A stretch of 64,000 nt of DNA from Spinactinospora alkalitolerans (GTDB taxonomy: Bacteria; Actinomycetota; Actinomycetes; Streptosporangiales; Streptosporangiaceae), in assembly GCF_013408795.1 (NCBI RefSeq), contig NZ_JACCCC010000001.1:4712001-4776000 (forward strand), in the 5' to 3' direction. The stretch's first letter is position 1. The number at the start of each line of letters is the position of its first letter. A program made the position numbers and the translations under genes. The notes beneath the pieces are model-generated. The model was not told the DNA's origin. It saw only the letters and a program-made list of their open reading frames with translations, and did no database searches. Shown piece after piece: positions 1-9,039 of this stretch.

Positions 1-1093
1 CGCTGTTGTCCGCGTAGCCCTCCTGGTTGGCGAGCAGGAAGTGGTTGTCGAGCACGTTGGGCGACCAGTTCATGGCGCTGAACGCCGACTCGGCGATGGC
101 CCGCCGGTCGATGGCGAGGAAGATCGCGTGCCGGACGTCGACGTCGGAGAGACCGGGGCTCTGCCCGTTGAGCGTGATGTGCCGGTAGTCGGGGGCGAGG
201 GCCGCGCGGATCTCCCCGTCGGAGGCGCCGCTGATCCGCTCGTAGGAGCCGGGGTCGATGGGCATCGTGTAGACGTCGATGCCGCCGTCCAGGAAGGCGG
301 CGTCCAGCGCCTCGGGGGCCAGCGAGCGGTAGATGATCCGGTCGAGTCTGGCCGGCGCGCCCCACCAGTCGTCGTTGCGGACCAGGGTGATCGTCTGGGC
401 GGTGCGGTCGATGCCGCCGACCTCGAAGGGGCCGGCCGTCACCGGTATGTCGCCGGCGTAGCCCTCGTTGAAGCCCTCCGGGGTTTCGGTGTAGTCGGCG
501 GGCAGCAGCAGGCGGAACAGCGAGGCGTAGTCGGCGAAGGGCCGCTCGAAGGTGATGACCACCTCGAACTCGCTGCGGCCCGGGGAGACGTCGGAGATCC
601 GCTCGTATCCGGCCTCGCCGAGGATCTGGTGGCCGGAGTTCTCACCGGCCAGCGCACCGACCATGGCCGCGTAGTCGTACCAGGTGATCGGGTCGCCGGT
701 GGACCAGCGCGCGTCGGGGTTGAGCCGCAGCGTCACGGTCTGCTCCGGCTCGGTCTGCACGGCGACCTCCTCGACGTAGTCGGGGTCGGGGTGGGCCTGT
801 CCCTCGGCGTCGGTGCGGAACGGGGAGGGCAGCAGCCCGTCGAGCACGGTCTCGACGGTCCCCAGGTTGCCGTTGGCGTGGTGCGGGTTCCACTGGCCGG
901 GGAACTCGTTGATGCCCCACCGCAGCGTGCCGCCGTCGGCGAGGTCCTCCCTGGCGACCGGCTTGGTCGCCGAGGGCGGCAGATCGGTGAGATCGGACTG
1001 GGGATGCGTCTGCGCGTCGCTCTGGCATCCGGTCGCGGCGACGGCCACTGCCAATGCCGAAACCCAGGCGAGGCACCTCCGGACATTGCCCAC
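1..1093 (-). CDS. Family 5 extracellular solute-binding lipoprotein of an oligopeptide-type ABC transporter (partial)
   Basis: This lipoprotein would capture peptides or similar solutes outside the membrane and hand them to an ABC permease. The minus strand has a lipoprotein signal peptide ending in VAVAATGCQS. The mature part contains stretches typical of DppA/OppA-type proteins, such as LRWGINEFPGQWNPHH and WSTGDPITWYDYAAM. A GGGGGA Shine-Dalgarno lies 9 nt before GTG 1093; an in-frame GTG at 1099 is only 3 nt from it. The 3' end lies outside the window, so total length is unknown. The gene follows a DppB-type permease on the same strand with about 200 bp between them. That gap is AT-rich around 1198-1240 and may hold its own promoter. 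Substrate unknown. Confidence 0.85.
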   Translation of the reverse strand, partial: MGNVRRCLAWVSALAVAVAATGCQSDAQTHPQSDLTDLPPSATKPVAREDLADGGTLRWGINEFPGQWNPHHANGNLGTVETVLDGLLPSPFRTDAEGQAHPDPDYVEEVAVQTEPEQTVTLRLNPDARWSTGDPITWYDYAAMVGALAGENSGHQILGEAGYERISDVSPGRSEFEVVITFERPFADYASLFRLLLPADYTETPEGFNEGYAGDIPVTAGPFEVGGIDRTAQTITLVRNDDWWGAPARLDRIIYRSLAPEALDAAFLDGGIDVYTMPIDPGSYERISGASDGEIRAALAPDYRHITLNGQSPGLSDVDVRHAIFLAIDRRAIAESAFSAMNWSPNVLDNHFLLANQEGYADNS

Positions 1094-1296
1094 TCGCACC
1101 CGTCCCCCAATGCTGTGGTGCCTCCGGCGATGTACCGGCCACGGAGGACGTGGCCGGGCACCGGCCCGAGGGTAACGCGTCGCGATCAGCCGACCTAAAC
1201 GCACTATTGGAACAATTGGGAAATAATACTGTGCCCGCGGACGCCCGGAGGAGGATGCGTGCACCGAATCGGCCCGGATTTCGGCTGCGCGCCGGG

Positions 1297-2280
1297 CTAA
1301 CCGACGCGTATCCGCGGATCGAGCAGGTAGTGCGCCACATCCACGACCAGCGCGGCCGCGACCACGCACAGCGCGCTGAAGCAGCAGACCGCCGTGACCG
1401 CGTTGACGTCACCCCGGCCGACCGAGTCGAGCAGGAACTCCCCCACGCCGTGCCAGCCGAACACCTTCTCGGTGAAGACGGCCCCGGTGAAGAGCGCGGC
1501 GAAGGAGTAGCCGAAGTAGGTGACCGCGGGGATCAGCGCCGTTCGCAGGGCGTGCCTGACGAGAGCGGCGCGGCGGGTGAGCCCCTTGGCCCGGGCGGTA
1601 CGCACGAAGTCGGCGCCGACCTGGTCGAGCATGAGGTTTCGCTGGTAGCGACTGTAGATGGCGATCTGCGGCAGCGCCAGGGTCAACGTCGGCAGGACCA
1701 GATGCTGGGCTCGATTGGCCAGTCCGGCCCAGAACCCGTCGGTCAGTCCCGGGGTGAACTCCCCGGTCGTGCGGAACACGTCGACCCCGGCGGCCTGATT
1801 GGCCCACAGCGCGGCGGTCTGCAGCGACACCGCGATGACCACGGTCGGGATCGAGATCACCGCGATCGCACCGACCGCGGAGACCCGGTCCACCGCGCCG
1901 CGTTGACGGCTGCCCGCCCACGCCCCCAGCAGTATCCCGGTGACGCTGCCCGCGGTGACGCCGATGGCCAGCAGCCGCAGGCTCACCCCGACGCGCCGAA
2001 GCATCTCCTCGTTGACCGACCGGCCGTCCCAGGTGCGGCCGAAGTCCCCGGCCAGGACATCGGCGGCCCAGGTGACGTAGCGCTCGGAGAGGGGGACCCG
2101 GTCGTTGAGGTTGTACCGGTCGAGGACAGCGTCCACGACGTGCGGCGGCGGGGGCGGCTGCTGCCCCTCGTAGTTGCTCCTCGGATCGAGGGCCGAGGCC
2201 GCGAGCAGGTAGGCGAGGCTGCAGACGGTGACCAGCAGCAGCGCGTGCCCCGCCAGCCTGCGCAGGAGGAATCGGCCCAC
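1297..2280 (-). CDS. DppB/OppB-type ABC transporter permease
   Basis: A 327-residue inner-membrane permease of the dipeptide/oligopeptide/nickel ABC family. It begins with the family-typical MGRFLLRRL and a first membrane segment, followed by a long extracytoplasmic loop with a PPPPP run near residue 45. Further membrane segments and the cytoplasmic coupling loop FVRTARAKGLTRRAALVRHA follow; the EAA-like motif there contacts the ATPase. It ends in the typical YLLDPRIRVG. It lies 21 bp downstream of dapF and upstream of the solute-binding lipoprotein gene, so it is probably co-transcribed with them. The second permease and the ATPases are not in this window. Length matches the family. Confidence 0.9.
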   Translation of the reverse strand: MGRFLLRRLAGHALLLVTVCSLAYLLAASALDPRSNYEGQQPPPPPHVVDAVLDRYNLNDRVPLSERYVTWAADVLAGDFGRTWDGRSVNEEMLRRVGVSLRLLAIGVTAGSVTGILLGAWAGSRQRGAVDRVSAVGAIAVISIPTVVIAVSLQTAALWANQAAGVDVFRTTGEFTPGLTDGFWAGLANRAQHLVLPTLTLALPQIAIYSRYQRNLMLDQVGADFVRTARAKGLTRRAALVRHALRTALIPAVTYFGYSFAALFTGAVFTEKVFGWHGVGEFLLDSVGRGDVNAVTAVCCFSALCVVAAALVVDVAHYLLDPRIRVG

Positions 2281-2301
2281 TGCGCCCCCTCGCCTTTCGG
2301 A

Positions 2302-3129
2302 TCAGCCGGACAGGAGCGCTGACCGGACCTCGCCCTCGGCCACGATGACGGCGGGTCCCCGCAGGCGGGCCCCCTCGGCGTCGAGAATCACGGTGCACTC
2401 GCCGCCCGGGACGCGGACCCGCCAGGTGGCGCCGCGCTCCTCGGGGGTCGCCGCGGCGGCCGCGGCGACGATGCCGGTGCCGCACGACCGGGTCTCCCCC
2501 GCTCCGCGCTCGTACACCCGCATCTCCAGCACGTCCGGCCCGACCTCGTGGAAGACCTCGACGTTGGCGCCGTCGGGGAAGGCGGCCGGGTCGAGCTCCG
2601 GCTGCGCGGTCAGGTCGATCTCGGCGACCGGGCGGTCCACCCGGCAGGCCAGGTGCGGATTGCCCACCGAGATCCGTCGGCCGTGCACGACGTCGCGCGC
2701 CAGCACCGCCGACCCCTCGCCCAGCGCCGTGACGGGCCCCATGTCAACGGTGATGTCGCCGTCGTCCTCCACGGTGACGCGCCGCGCTCCGGCGCGGGTG
2801 CCGACACCGAACGCGTGCTCGGCGAGGTGGCCGGAGTCGATCAGGTAGCGCGCGAACACCCGCACGCCGTTGCCGCACATCTCGGCGACGCTGCCGTCGG
2901 CGTTGCGGTAGTCCATGAACCACTCGCAGGACTCGGCGGTCGCGGCCCCCTCGGGGAGCGGCTCGCCGAGCGCCTTGGTCCGCACCACGCGCAGGACGCC
3001 GTCTCCGCCGATGCCGGCGCGGCGGTCGCACAGCGCGGCGACCCGGGCGGGGGTGAGATCCAGCGCACCATCGGGATCCGGGAGGATCACGAAGTCGTTC
3101 TCGGTGCCGTGGCCTTTGGCGAAGCGCAT
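2302..3129 (-). CDS. dapF: Diaminopimelate epimerase
   Basis: Interconverts LL- and meso-diaminopimelate, the last step before meso-DAP is used for peptidoglycan cross-links and lysine. Starting at ATG 3129 the 275-residue protein opens MRFAKGHGTENDFV, as DapF proteins do. Both catalytic cysteines are visible: Cys85 in AEMCGNGVR and Cys216 in ETRSCGTGI. An upstream in-frame ATG (3138) would add only MIS. ATG 3129 is preferred because a TAGGAT -10 box sits exactly 7 nt upstream with no Shine-Dalgarno, suggesting a leaderless message. miaA is divergent, on the other side of a degenerate repeat. Confidence 0.95.
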   Translation of the reverse strand: MRFAKGHGTENDFVILPDPDGALDLTPARVAALCDRRAGIGGDGVLRVVRTKALGEPLPEGAATAESCEWFMDYRNADGSVAEMCGNGVRVFARYLIDSGHLAEHAFGVGTRAGARRVTVEDDGDITVDMGPVTALGEGSAVLARDVVHGRRISVGNPHLACRVDRPVAEIDLTAQPELDPAAFPDGANVEVFHEVGPDVLEMRVYERGAGETRSCGTGIVAAAAAATPEERGATWRVRVPGGECTVILDAEGARLRGPAVIVAEGEVRSALLSG

Positions 3130-3136
3130 GCTGATC

Positions 3137-3142
3137 ATCCTA
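3137..3142 (-). promoter_or_regulatory. Probable -10 box of a leaderless dapF transcript
   Basis: TAGGAT on the minus strand, 7 nt before the dapF ATG. The TAnnnT-7 nt-start layout recurs before several other genes in this window. No clear -35 hexamer is visible. Confidence 0.5.
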
Positions 3143-3149
3143 GATCGTT

Positions 3150-3310
3150 GTCGGGGGAAGGTGGGGACTGTTTCCAGGCCCTGCCGGACCCGTGGTGACC
3201 TGATGAGGCTGTTGCCGGACGCTTCGCACCCGACGACGGCCTTCCCACGTCATGCGGCCCTGCATGGAGGACCGCGGCCGCAGCTCTCCGACTCCGGTCA
3301 GCGATCCGGG
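3150..3310. repeat. Degenerate dispersed intergenic repeat, copy A
   Basis: The spacer between dapF and miaA resembles 20535-20830. Shared blocks include CCAGGCCCTGCCGGA, the following GGTGACCTG..GGGGCTGTT-like stretch, ACGGCCTTCC, and ATGGAGGAC followed by a similar tail. Copy A lacks the hairpin insert of the other copy. No open reading frame with a convincing product runs through it. Confidence 0.5.
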
Positions 3311-3386
3311 AGAACCGGACGCTCAGGTACGTGCTCGCCGGGCCGCGCACGTCCGGGCACGGCCGCCGCGCTGCCACACTGGAGGG

Positions 3387-4325
3387 GTGAGCAGAGTGAT
3401 CGCGGTCGTCGGGGCGACCGCAGCGGGCAAGTCCGACCTGGGTGTCGATCTGGCGCTGCGGCTCGGCGCCGAAGGCGTCACGGGCGAGATCATCAACGCC
3501 GACTCCATGCAGCTCTACCGCGGCATGGACATCGGCACCGCGAAACTCACCGTGGCCGAGCGGCGCGGAGTCGTCCACCACCTGCTCGACATCTGGGACG
3601 TCAACGAGACGGCCAACGTCGCCGCCTACCAGCGCATGTCCCGCGCCCTCATCGACGGTCTGCGCACCGCCGAGCACGTTCCGGTCCTGGTCGGCGGCTC
3701 CGGCCTGTACGTCCGCGCGGCACTGGACAACCTGGACTTCCCCGGGACCGATCCGGTCCTGCGGGACCGGCTGGAGGCCGAGCTCGCCCGGGTGGGGCCG
3801 GATCCGCTGCACGCGCGGCTGGCCGAGCGCGACCCCGCCGCGGCCGATGCGATCCTGGCGAGCAACGGTCGGCGCATCGTGCGGGCGCTGGAGGTCATCG
3901 AGCTGACCGGTCGGCCGTTCACCGCGACCATGCCGGAGCACGTCTCCCGCTATCCGTGCGTGCAGATCGGCCTGGAGGTGCCCCGGCCCGAGCTGGACGA
4001 CCGGATCGAACGCCGCGTCGAGCACATGTGGGCGGCGGGCCTCGTCGACGAGGTGCGCGCGCTGGAGAAGGCCGGGCTGCGCGAGGGCAGGACCGCGTCG
4101 CGGGCGCTGGGGTACGCGCAGGTGCTGGACCTGCTCGCCGGGGAGTGCGACGAGGCGACCGCGAAGGCCGAGACCGTCCGGGCCACGCGCCGCTTCGCGC
4201 GGCGGCAGGAGTCGTGGTTCCGCCGCGATCCGCGGGTGCACTGGCTGCCCTACGACGCCCCCGACCTGCTCGACCGGGCGATGGCGCTGGTCGAATCCGA
4301 CCCCGGCGGCCCGCTCGCGGACTGA
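3387..4325 (+). CDS. miaA: tRNA dimethylallyltransferase
   Basis: Transfers a dimethylallyl group to N6 of A37 in tRNAs reading UNN codons; MiaB, also in this window, then thiomethylates the product. The P-loop GATAAGKSDLG lies at the N-terminus, followed by INADSMQLYRGMDIGTAKL and the family stretches GGSGLYVRA and ASRALGYAQVL. GTG 3387 gives about 312 residues, the usual length. GTG 3396 is an alternative that spaces better from GGAGGGG at 3381 (about 9 nt) and would begin MIAVVGATAAGKS. Longer upstream starts read through repeat-like intergenic DNA. The gene is divergent from dapF. Confidence 0.94.
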   Translation: MSRVIAVVGATAAGKSDLGVDLALRLGAEGVTGEIINADSMQLYRGMDIGTAKLTVAERRGVVHHLLDIWDVNETANVAAYQRMSRALIDGLRTAEHVPVLVGGSGLYVRAALDNLDFPGTDPVLRDRLEAELARVGPDPLHARLAERDPAAADAILASNGRRIVRALEVIELTGRPFTATMPEHVSRYPCVQIGLEVPRPELDDRIERRVEHMWAAGLVDEVRALEKAGLREGRTASRALGYAQVLDLLAGECDEATAKAETVRATRRFARRQESWFRRDPRVHWLPYDAPDLLDRAMALVESDPGGPLAD

Positions 4326-4361
4326 GGCCCCGTCGACGCCCGCACAGCGGCCTGCCGGATG

Positions 4362-4593
4362 TCACACGGACATGCTCATCCCCGCCTCCTCCGCCGCCTT
4401 CGAGACCGCCTTGGCCTCCTCGTCGGACAACCGGAAGGAGGCCCTCAACGACAGCGGTCGAGCCGGCGTGAGATCGACCTCCTCCCCAGTCCCCCAGGAG
4501 CTCGGACTCGTCATGCTGTGCGTAGAGCTCCTCGGCCGCGGCCTTCGTGGCGTGTTCGTCCTTCATCAGATCCTTCAAGCCGCAATAGGGCAA
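4362..4593 (-). pseudogene. Frameshifted remnant of a small ribbon-helix-helix/antitoxin-like gene
   Basis: On the minus strand one frame reads MKDEHATKAAAEELYAQHDE up to a GDWG sequence near 4480. The continuation that looks coding (LTPARPLSLRASFRLSDEEA, then KAVSKAAEEAGMSMSV and a stop at 4362) is in another frame. Joining them takes one extra base at the GGGGAGGAGG run. A third frame upstream (FDLVEDGT, 4590-4620) also looks coding, so more than one frameshift may be present. The LSLRASFRLSDEEAKAV stretch resembles antitoxin or CopG-like proteins, but the C-terminus stops short. No partner toxin is visible. This is my reading of frames, not a database match. Confidence 0.4.
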
Positions 4594-4647
4594 GCCGTTC
4601 CGTCCTCAACCAGGTCGAAGGCGATTCGCGAAGGCGGGGGCGGCTCT

Positions 4648-5328
4648 TCAGCTCCACAGCGCGACGAAGTAGCCCACGCCGTAGGGGGCCTCGTGGGCGA
4701 GGAGGGTTCCGGTGAGGCCTGCGCCGTCGGCGGCTCCGGCGAGGGTCTGCCAGGCGGCGCGGCCGGCGGCCATCAGTTCGCGGGCGAGGACCGGGTCCAG
4801 CGCGGACAGGGCGCCGACGTCGGCCCCGGCCAGCGCGTCGGCGACCCCGGTGTCGTAGCCGGCGGCCCGCTCGTCGATGTGGCCCGGTGACCGCTCGGTG
4901 CGCCGTGCGCTGCCGTCGCCCATCACCAGCATCGCCACCCGGGGCGCGCTGCGGGCCAGCTCCGCGCCTGAGACGAGGCACTCCTCGGAGCGCGCGGCGC
5001 GGTCCACCTCGACGTAGGCGTCGGGGGCCGCTCCCGCCCGCTCGGCCAGCCAGCGCCCGACGGTCAGCGGGAGCGGCAGCACCGCCGGGGCCGGGCCGAC
5101 CCCGATGTCCACCCCGTGGGCGATCAGGCTCCCGCCGGCGTCGGCGCCGTGCCGCGCGGCGCGCTCGCCCGCCCCGACCACCACCAGCCGGTCCGGCTCG
5201 GCGGCGACCAGCGCGGCGACGGCCCGGTCGCAGGCCGCCCGCAGGGCGTCGAGTTCGGGCGCCGCGGCCCCCGCCACCTCGGGCAGGAGCAGCGGCGGGT
5301 GCGGGCATACGGCGGCGGTGATCAGCAC
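4648..5328 (-). CDS. Class III extradiol dioxygenase-like (LigB superfamily) conserved protein
   Basis: A 226-residue protein beginning MLITAAVCPHPPLLLPEVAG. Genes of this type are commonly found beside miaA/miaB in actinobacteria, and they resemble the LigB-type extradiol dioxygenase fold. HPP near residue 9 and LVMGDGSARRTERSPGH near residue 135 match conserved positions of that group. No aromatic degradation genes are nearby, and the function is unassigned for the family as far as I know. It is read away from a 49-bp palindrome centred 96 bp upstream, from which the tetR gene is read in the opposite direction, so it may share that regulator. The antitoxin-like remnant lies downstream. Confidence 0.75.
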   Translation of the reverse strand: MLITAAVCPHPPLLLPEVAGAAAPELDALRAACDRAVAALVAAEPDRLVVVGAGERAARHGADAGGSLIAHGVDIGVGPAPAVLPLPLTVGRWLAERAGAAPDAYVEVDRAARSEECLVSGAELARSAPRVAMLVMGDGSARRTERSPGHIDERAAGYDTGVADALAGADVGALSALDPVLARELMAAGRAAWQTLAGAADGAGLTGTLLAHEAPYGVGYFVALWS

Positions 5329-5399
5329 AGGGCGAGGTTACCGGGCCGCCCCTTGACGCCTCCCGAGACCGGCCCTTGCCGCCGCGCCTCCCCGCGCCT

Positions 5400-5448
5400 A
5401 TCTTTGACTGTGTGACCGGATTTGAAATCCGGTCACACAGTCAAAGAT
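5400..5448. promoter_or_regulatory. 49-bp near-perfect palindrome, probable TetR operator and divergent promoter region
   Basis: Two 24-bp arms (5400-5423 and 5425-5448) are exact reverse complements around a single central G at 5424. The inner part reads TGTGACCGGATTT and its complement. TTGACT occurs at the outer end of each arm on both strands, so -35-like hexamers could drive divergent transcription. It lies 24 nt before the TTG start of the TetR gene and 72 nt from the start of the divergent dioxygenase-like gene. TetR regulators usually bind such palindromes next to their own gene; binding here is inferred. Confidence 0.7.
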
Positions 5449-5471
5449 CCGGCGGACACGAGGAGATCCCG

Positions 5472-6200
5472 TTGCGGCTCAGCGATTCACCGAAGGCGTC
5501 CGGGGACGCCCAGCGCGTCCGGCGCGCGGAGCGGATCCTCGACGCCGCCGGCGAGCTGCTCGTCTCCTGGGGCTACCGGCGCGTCACCATCGATGAGGTC
5601 GCCCGCCGCGCCGGCGTCGGCAAGGGCACCGTCTACCTGCACTTCGCCACCAAGGAGGCGCTCTTCCTGACGGTACTGATGCGCTCCCAGCTCGCGATGG
5701 CCGAGCGGGCCGTGCAGAGAATGCGGACGGATCCGTCCAGTGTCCTGCTGAGCAACATGGCCCGCTCCGCCTACCTCGAAGTGCAGCGGGATCCCATGGT
5801 CCGCGCCATCCTCACCGGCGACACCGAGACCCTGGGCTCACTGACGCGCAGCGCCTACGAGACCGCCGGGGAGCTGCTGGAGTTGCGCGAGCGCACCGTG
5901 GACGGATATTTCGACGCGCTCCGCGAGCACGGTGCGCTGCGCACGGACACCCCCAGAGACCTGCAACGACACGCGTTCACCGCCATCGTCATGGGGTTCC
6001 TGCTGGTCGACCCGATCCTTCCGCCCACCGGCCACGACACCGGCTCCAAGGCCGACTCGCTCGCACAGGTCGTGCACTCGGCCTTCGAGCTGTCCGACGA
6101 CCCCGGACCGCTACGTGCGGCGGCGCCCGAGGTCATCGAGCTCTACCAGCGCCTGCTGGATCGACTGCGCGAGGAGATCGGCAGGCGGAAACTCACCTGA
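5472..6200 (+). CDS. TetR family transcriptional regulator
   Basis: A 242-residue TetR-type repressor. The N-terminal helix-turn-helix is clear: RILDAAGELLVSWGYRRVTI, then VARRAGVGKGTVYLHFATKE. A helical ligand-binding domain follows. TTG 5472 is chosen because GAGGAG lies about 7 nt upstream; starts further up would read through the palindrome. It is followed after 21 bp by a cytochrome P450 gene, probably in one operon. Its likely target is the palindrome at 5400-5448, giving autoregulation. Ligand unknown; the P450 substrate would be the obvious candidate. Confidence 0.9.
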   Translation: MRLSDSPKASGDAQRVRRAERILDAAGELLVSWGYRRVTIDEVARRAGVGKGTVYLHFATKEALFLTVLMRSQLAMAERAVQRMRTDPSSVLLSNMARSAYLEVQRDPMVRAILTGDTETLGSLTRSAYETAGELLELRERTVDGYFDALREHGALRTDTPRDLQRHAFTAIVMGFLLVDPILPPTGHDTGSKADSLAQVVHSAFELSDDPGPLRAAAPEVIELYQRLLDRLREEIGRRKLT

Positions 6201-6221
6201 CGCCCGATGGAGGGCACCACG

Positions 6222-7493
6222 ATGAGCACCACGACCGAACCGGGCGCCGCCCGCCCCGGCGGCGAATTCAGCCTGACCGACCCCGAACTGCTGACCGACC
6301 CCTACGGCACCGTCGCCCGCATCAGGGAGCGGGGCGCGGCCGTGCGCGCCCGGTTCATGGACGGCTCCCTGATTTGGCTCTTCACCCGGGACGCCGAGGT
6401 CAGGACCGTGCTGAACGACCCCCGCTTCGTCGTCGACCCGGCGTCGGTCCCCGGCCACCGGGCGCCCAACACGCGCGTCGACGTCATGCGGGCCATGGGG
6501 ATCACCGAGGACATGATCCCCTACCTCACCGAGGGGATGCTGGACCGCGACGCCCCCGACCACACCCGGCTGCGCAAGCTCGTCTCCCGCGCCTTCACCG
6601 TGCGCCGCGTCTCCGAACTGCGGCCCCGCGTGGAGGAGATCACCGAGGGGCTGCTCGACGCGCTGCCGGCGCACGCCGAGGACGGCGTCGTCGACCTCGT
6701 CGAGCACTTCGCCTACCCGCTGCCGATCACGGTCATCTGCGAAATGGTCGGCGTGCCCGAGGAGGACCGCCCGCTGTGGCTGGAGTGGAGCCACGCCCTG
6801 TTCTCGATGCGGCCCGAGGAGATCGAGCCCACCATGTGGGCCATGGTCGACCACATCAGGGGGATGATCGAGCGCCGCCGCGCCGCCCCCTCCGACGACC
6901 TGCTCGACGCGCTGATCCGGGTGCAGGACGACGACGGCGACCGGCTCAGCGAGACCGAACTCATCACCATGGTGTTCACCCTGGTCATCGCCGGCCACGA
7001 GACCACGGCGCACCTCATCGGCAACGGCACCGCCGCGCTGCTGACCCACCCCGACCAGATGGCCCTGCTGCGCGGGGATCCCGGTCTGCTCCCCGCCGCG
7101 GTGCACGAGCTGCAGCGGTGGTGCGGCCCCATTCTGATGACCCGGCTGCGCTACGCCGCAGAGGACCTCGAACTGGGCGGCGTGCGGCTCTCGGCGGGCG
7201 AGCCGGTGCAGGCGATGCTGGTGGGCGCCAACCGCGACCCGCGGCACTTCTCCGACCCGGAGCGCCTCGACCTCATGCGGCGGCCCCCTGGATGCGGCGA
7301 GCAGCACGTCGGATTCGGGCACGGCGCACACTACTGCCTGGGCGCCGCGCTGGCCCGGCAGGAGGCCGAGGTGGCCTTCGGCGCGCTGCTGCGCCGCCAC
7401 CCCGACCTGGAGCTGGGCGTCGCGGAACAGGACCTGGAATGGCAGCCCGTACCGACCATGCGCCGCCTGGTCCGGCTCCCGGTGCGGATCTGA
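6222..7493 (+). CDS. Cytochrome P450 monooxygenase
   Basis: A soluble class I bacterial P450 of about 423 residues that would hydroxylate or oxidise an unknown small molecule using ferredoxin and a ferredoxin reductase encoded elsewhere. The I-helix oxygen-binding motif is AGHETTAH, the K-helix ExxR is ELQR, and the heme loop is GFGHGAHYCLG with the ligand at about Cys372. ATG 6222 is preferred over ATG 6207 because GGAGGG lies just upstream. It sits in an apparent two-gene operon behind a TetR regulator, a common arrangement for inducible xenobiotic or fatty-acid P450s. No ferredoxin gene is adjacent. Confidence 0.95.
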   Translation: MSTTTEPGAARPGGEFSLTDPELLTDPYGTVARIRERGAAVRARFMDGSLIWLFTRDAEVRTVLNDPRFVVDPASVPGHRAPNTRVDVMRAMGITEDMIPYLTEGMLDRDAPDHTRLRKLVSRAFTVRRVSELRPRVEEITEGLLDALPAHAEDGVVDLVEHFAYPLPITVICEMVGVPEEDRPLWLEWSHALFSMRPEEIEPTMWAMVDHIRGMIERRRAAPSDDLLDALIRVQDDDGDRLSETELITMVFTLVIAGHETTAHLIGNGTAALLTHPDQMALLRGDPGLLPAAVHELQRWCGPILMTRLRYAAEDLELGGVRLSAGEPVQAMLVGANRDPRHFSDPERLDLMRRPPGCGEQHVGFGHGAHYCLGAALARQEAEVAFGALLRRHPDLELGVAEQDLEWQPVPTMRRLVRLPVRI

Positions 7494-7501
7494 GATCCGC
7501 A

Positions 7502-7535
7502 CGGCGGCGGCCCGGGAGCGCCCGGGTCGCCGTCG
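7502..7535. terminator. Bidirectional hairpin terminator between the P450 gene and miaB
   Basis: A 15-bp stem (7502-7516 with 7521-7535, including two G-U pairs) closed by AGCG lies between two convergent genes. There is no T-tract, as is common in high-GC actinobacteria. Confidence 0.65.
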
Positions 7536-7542
7536 TCGCGTC

Positions 7543-9039
7543 TCAGGCGTCGCAGCAGCCGCCCGCCGCGGCGGCGGGCTCCGGCGCGGGTGCGCCGACC
7601 TTGGGCATGCCCAGCAGGACGCCCGGGGCCTGGGGCTCCCGGCCGTTGCGCACGGCCCAGGCGTCGCCGGCGCGGGTGCGCCGCACGCGGCGCACGCCGG
7701 AGTCGGCCACCAGGTGGTGCGGCGCGGCGTAGGTGACCTCGACCGCGGCCGTGTCTCCGGGGCGCAGGGAGGCCAGGGCCTCGTCGTCCACCCCGAAGTG
7801 CACCAGGCGGTTGTCGGGCGCGCGGCCCGACATCCGGCGGCGGTCGCCGTCCTTGCGCCCCTCGCCCTCTGCCACCAGCACCTCGACCTCGCGGCCGACG
7901 AGCTTCTTGTTCTCCTCCCAGGAGATGGCGTTCTGCAGTTCGACGAGGCGCTCGTAGCGCTCCTGCACGACCTCCTTGGGGAGCTGGCCCTCCATGGTCG
8001 CCGCAGGCGTGCCGGGGCGCTTGGAGTACTGGAAGGTGTAGGCCTGGGCGAAGCGCGCCTCGCGCACCACGTGCAGTGTCTCGGCGAAGTCCTCCTCGGT
8101 CTCGCCGGGGAAGCCCACGATGATGTCGGTGGTGATCGCGGCATCGGGCATGGCGGCGCGGACCTTGTCCACGATGCCGAGGAAGCGCTCCTGCCGGTAG
8201 GAGCGGCGCATCGCCTTGAGCACCCGGCTGGAGCCGGACTGCAGCGGCATGTGGAGCTGCGGCATGACGTTGGGGGTCTCGGCCATCGCCGCGATCACGT
8301 CGTCGGTGAAGTCGCGGGGGTGCGGGGAGGTGAACCGGACCCGCTCCAGGCCCTCGATCTCGCCGCAGGCGCGCAGCAGCTTGGAGAACGCCTCTCGGTC
8401 GCCGAACTCCGAGCCGTAGGCGTTGACGTTCTGCCCGAGCAGCGTGACCTCGATCGCGCCCTCGGCGACCAGCGCCCGGATCTCGGCCAGCACGTCGCCG
8501 GGGCGGCGGTCCTTCTCCTTGCCGCGCAGCGCCGGCACGATGCAGAAGGTGCAGGTGTTGTTGCAGCCCACGGAGATCGACACCCAGGCGGCGTAGGCGG
8601 ACTCGCGCCGGGTGGGCAGGGTCGAGGGGAACGTCTCCAGCGACTCCTGGATCTCCACCTGGGCCTCGCGCTGCACGCGGGAGCGCTCCAGCAGGGTCGG
8701 CAGCGACCCGATGTTGTGGGTGCCGAAGACGATGTCGACCCACGGGGCGCGGCGCACGATCTCGCCGCGGTCCTTCTGGGCCAGGCAGCCCCCGACGGCG
8801 ATCTGCATGCCCGGGTGGGAGTCCTTCACCGGGCGCAGGTGCCCGAGGTTGCCGTACAGGCGGTTGTCCGCGTTCTCACGCACCGCGCACGTGTTGAACA
8901 CGACGACATCTGGCGTGGCGTCCTCGGCTGCGCGCTGGTACCCCGCGTCCTCCAGCAGGCCGGACAGGCGCTCGGAGTCGTGGACGTTCATCTGGCAGCC
9001 GTAGGTCCGCACTTCATAGGTACGACTCTGGCTCACCAC
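7543..9039 (-). CDS. miaB: tRNA-2-methylthio-N6-dimethylallyladenosine synthase
   Basis: A radical-SAM methylthiotransferase that adds a 2-methylthio group to the i6A37 made by MiaA. The N-terminal UPF0004 domain has its cysteines in YGCQMN, NTCAV and GGCLAQ. The radical-SAM cluster is [16 protein letters not shown]-like RNA-binding segment follows ([20 protein letters not shown]). The C-terminal tail ends in GGCCDA, an odd Cys pair. Two adjacent GTG codons (9039, 9036) could start it; a TAGCCT box lies 6 nt before the second. Length of about 498 residues is usual for actinobacteria. Confidence 0.95.
   Translation of the reverse strand: MVSQSRTYEVRTYGCQMNVHDSERLSGLLEDAGYQRAAEDATPDVVVFNTCAVRENADNRLYGNLGHLRPVKDSHPGMQIAVGGCLAQKDRGEIVRRAPWVDIVFGTHNIGSLPTLLERSRVQREAQVEIQESLETFPSTLPTRRESAYAAWVSISVGCNNTCTFCIVPALRGKEKDRRPGDVLAEIRALVAEGAIEVTLLGQNVNAYGSEFGDREAFSKLLRACGEIEGLERVRFTSPHPRDFTDDVIAAMAETPNVMPQLHMPLQSGSSRVLKAMRRSYRQERFLGIVDKVRAAMPDAAITTDIIVGFPGETEEDFAETLHVVREARFAQAYTFQYSKRPGTPAATMEGQLPKEVVQERYERLVELQNAISWEENKKLVGREVEVLVAEGEGRKDGDRRRMSGRAPDNRLVHFGVDDEALASLRPGDTAAVEVTYAAPHHLVADSGVRRVRRTRAGDAWAVRNGREPQAPGVLLGMPKVGAPAPEPAAAAGGCCDA

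Noticed and set aside
5400-7493. A natural-product gene cluster around the P450
   Set aside because: Only a TetR and a single P450 are present; neighbours are tRNA-modification and transport genes.
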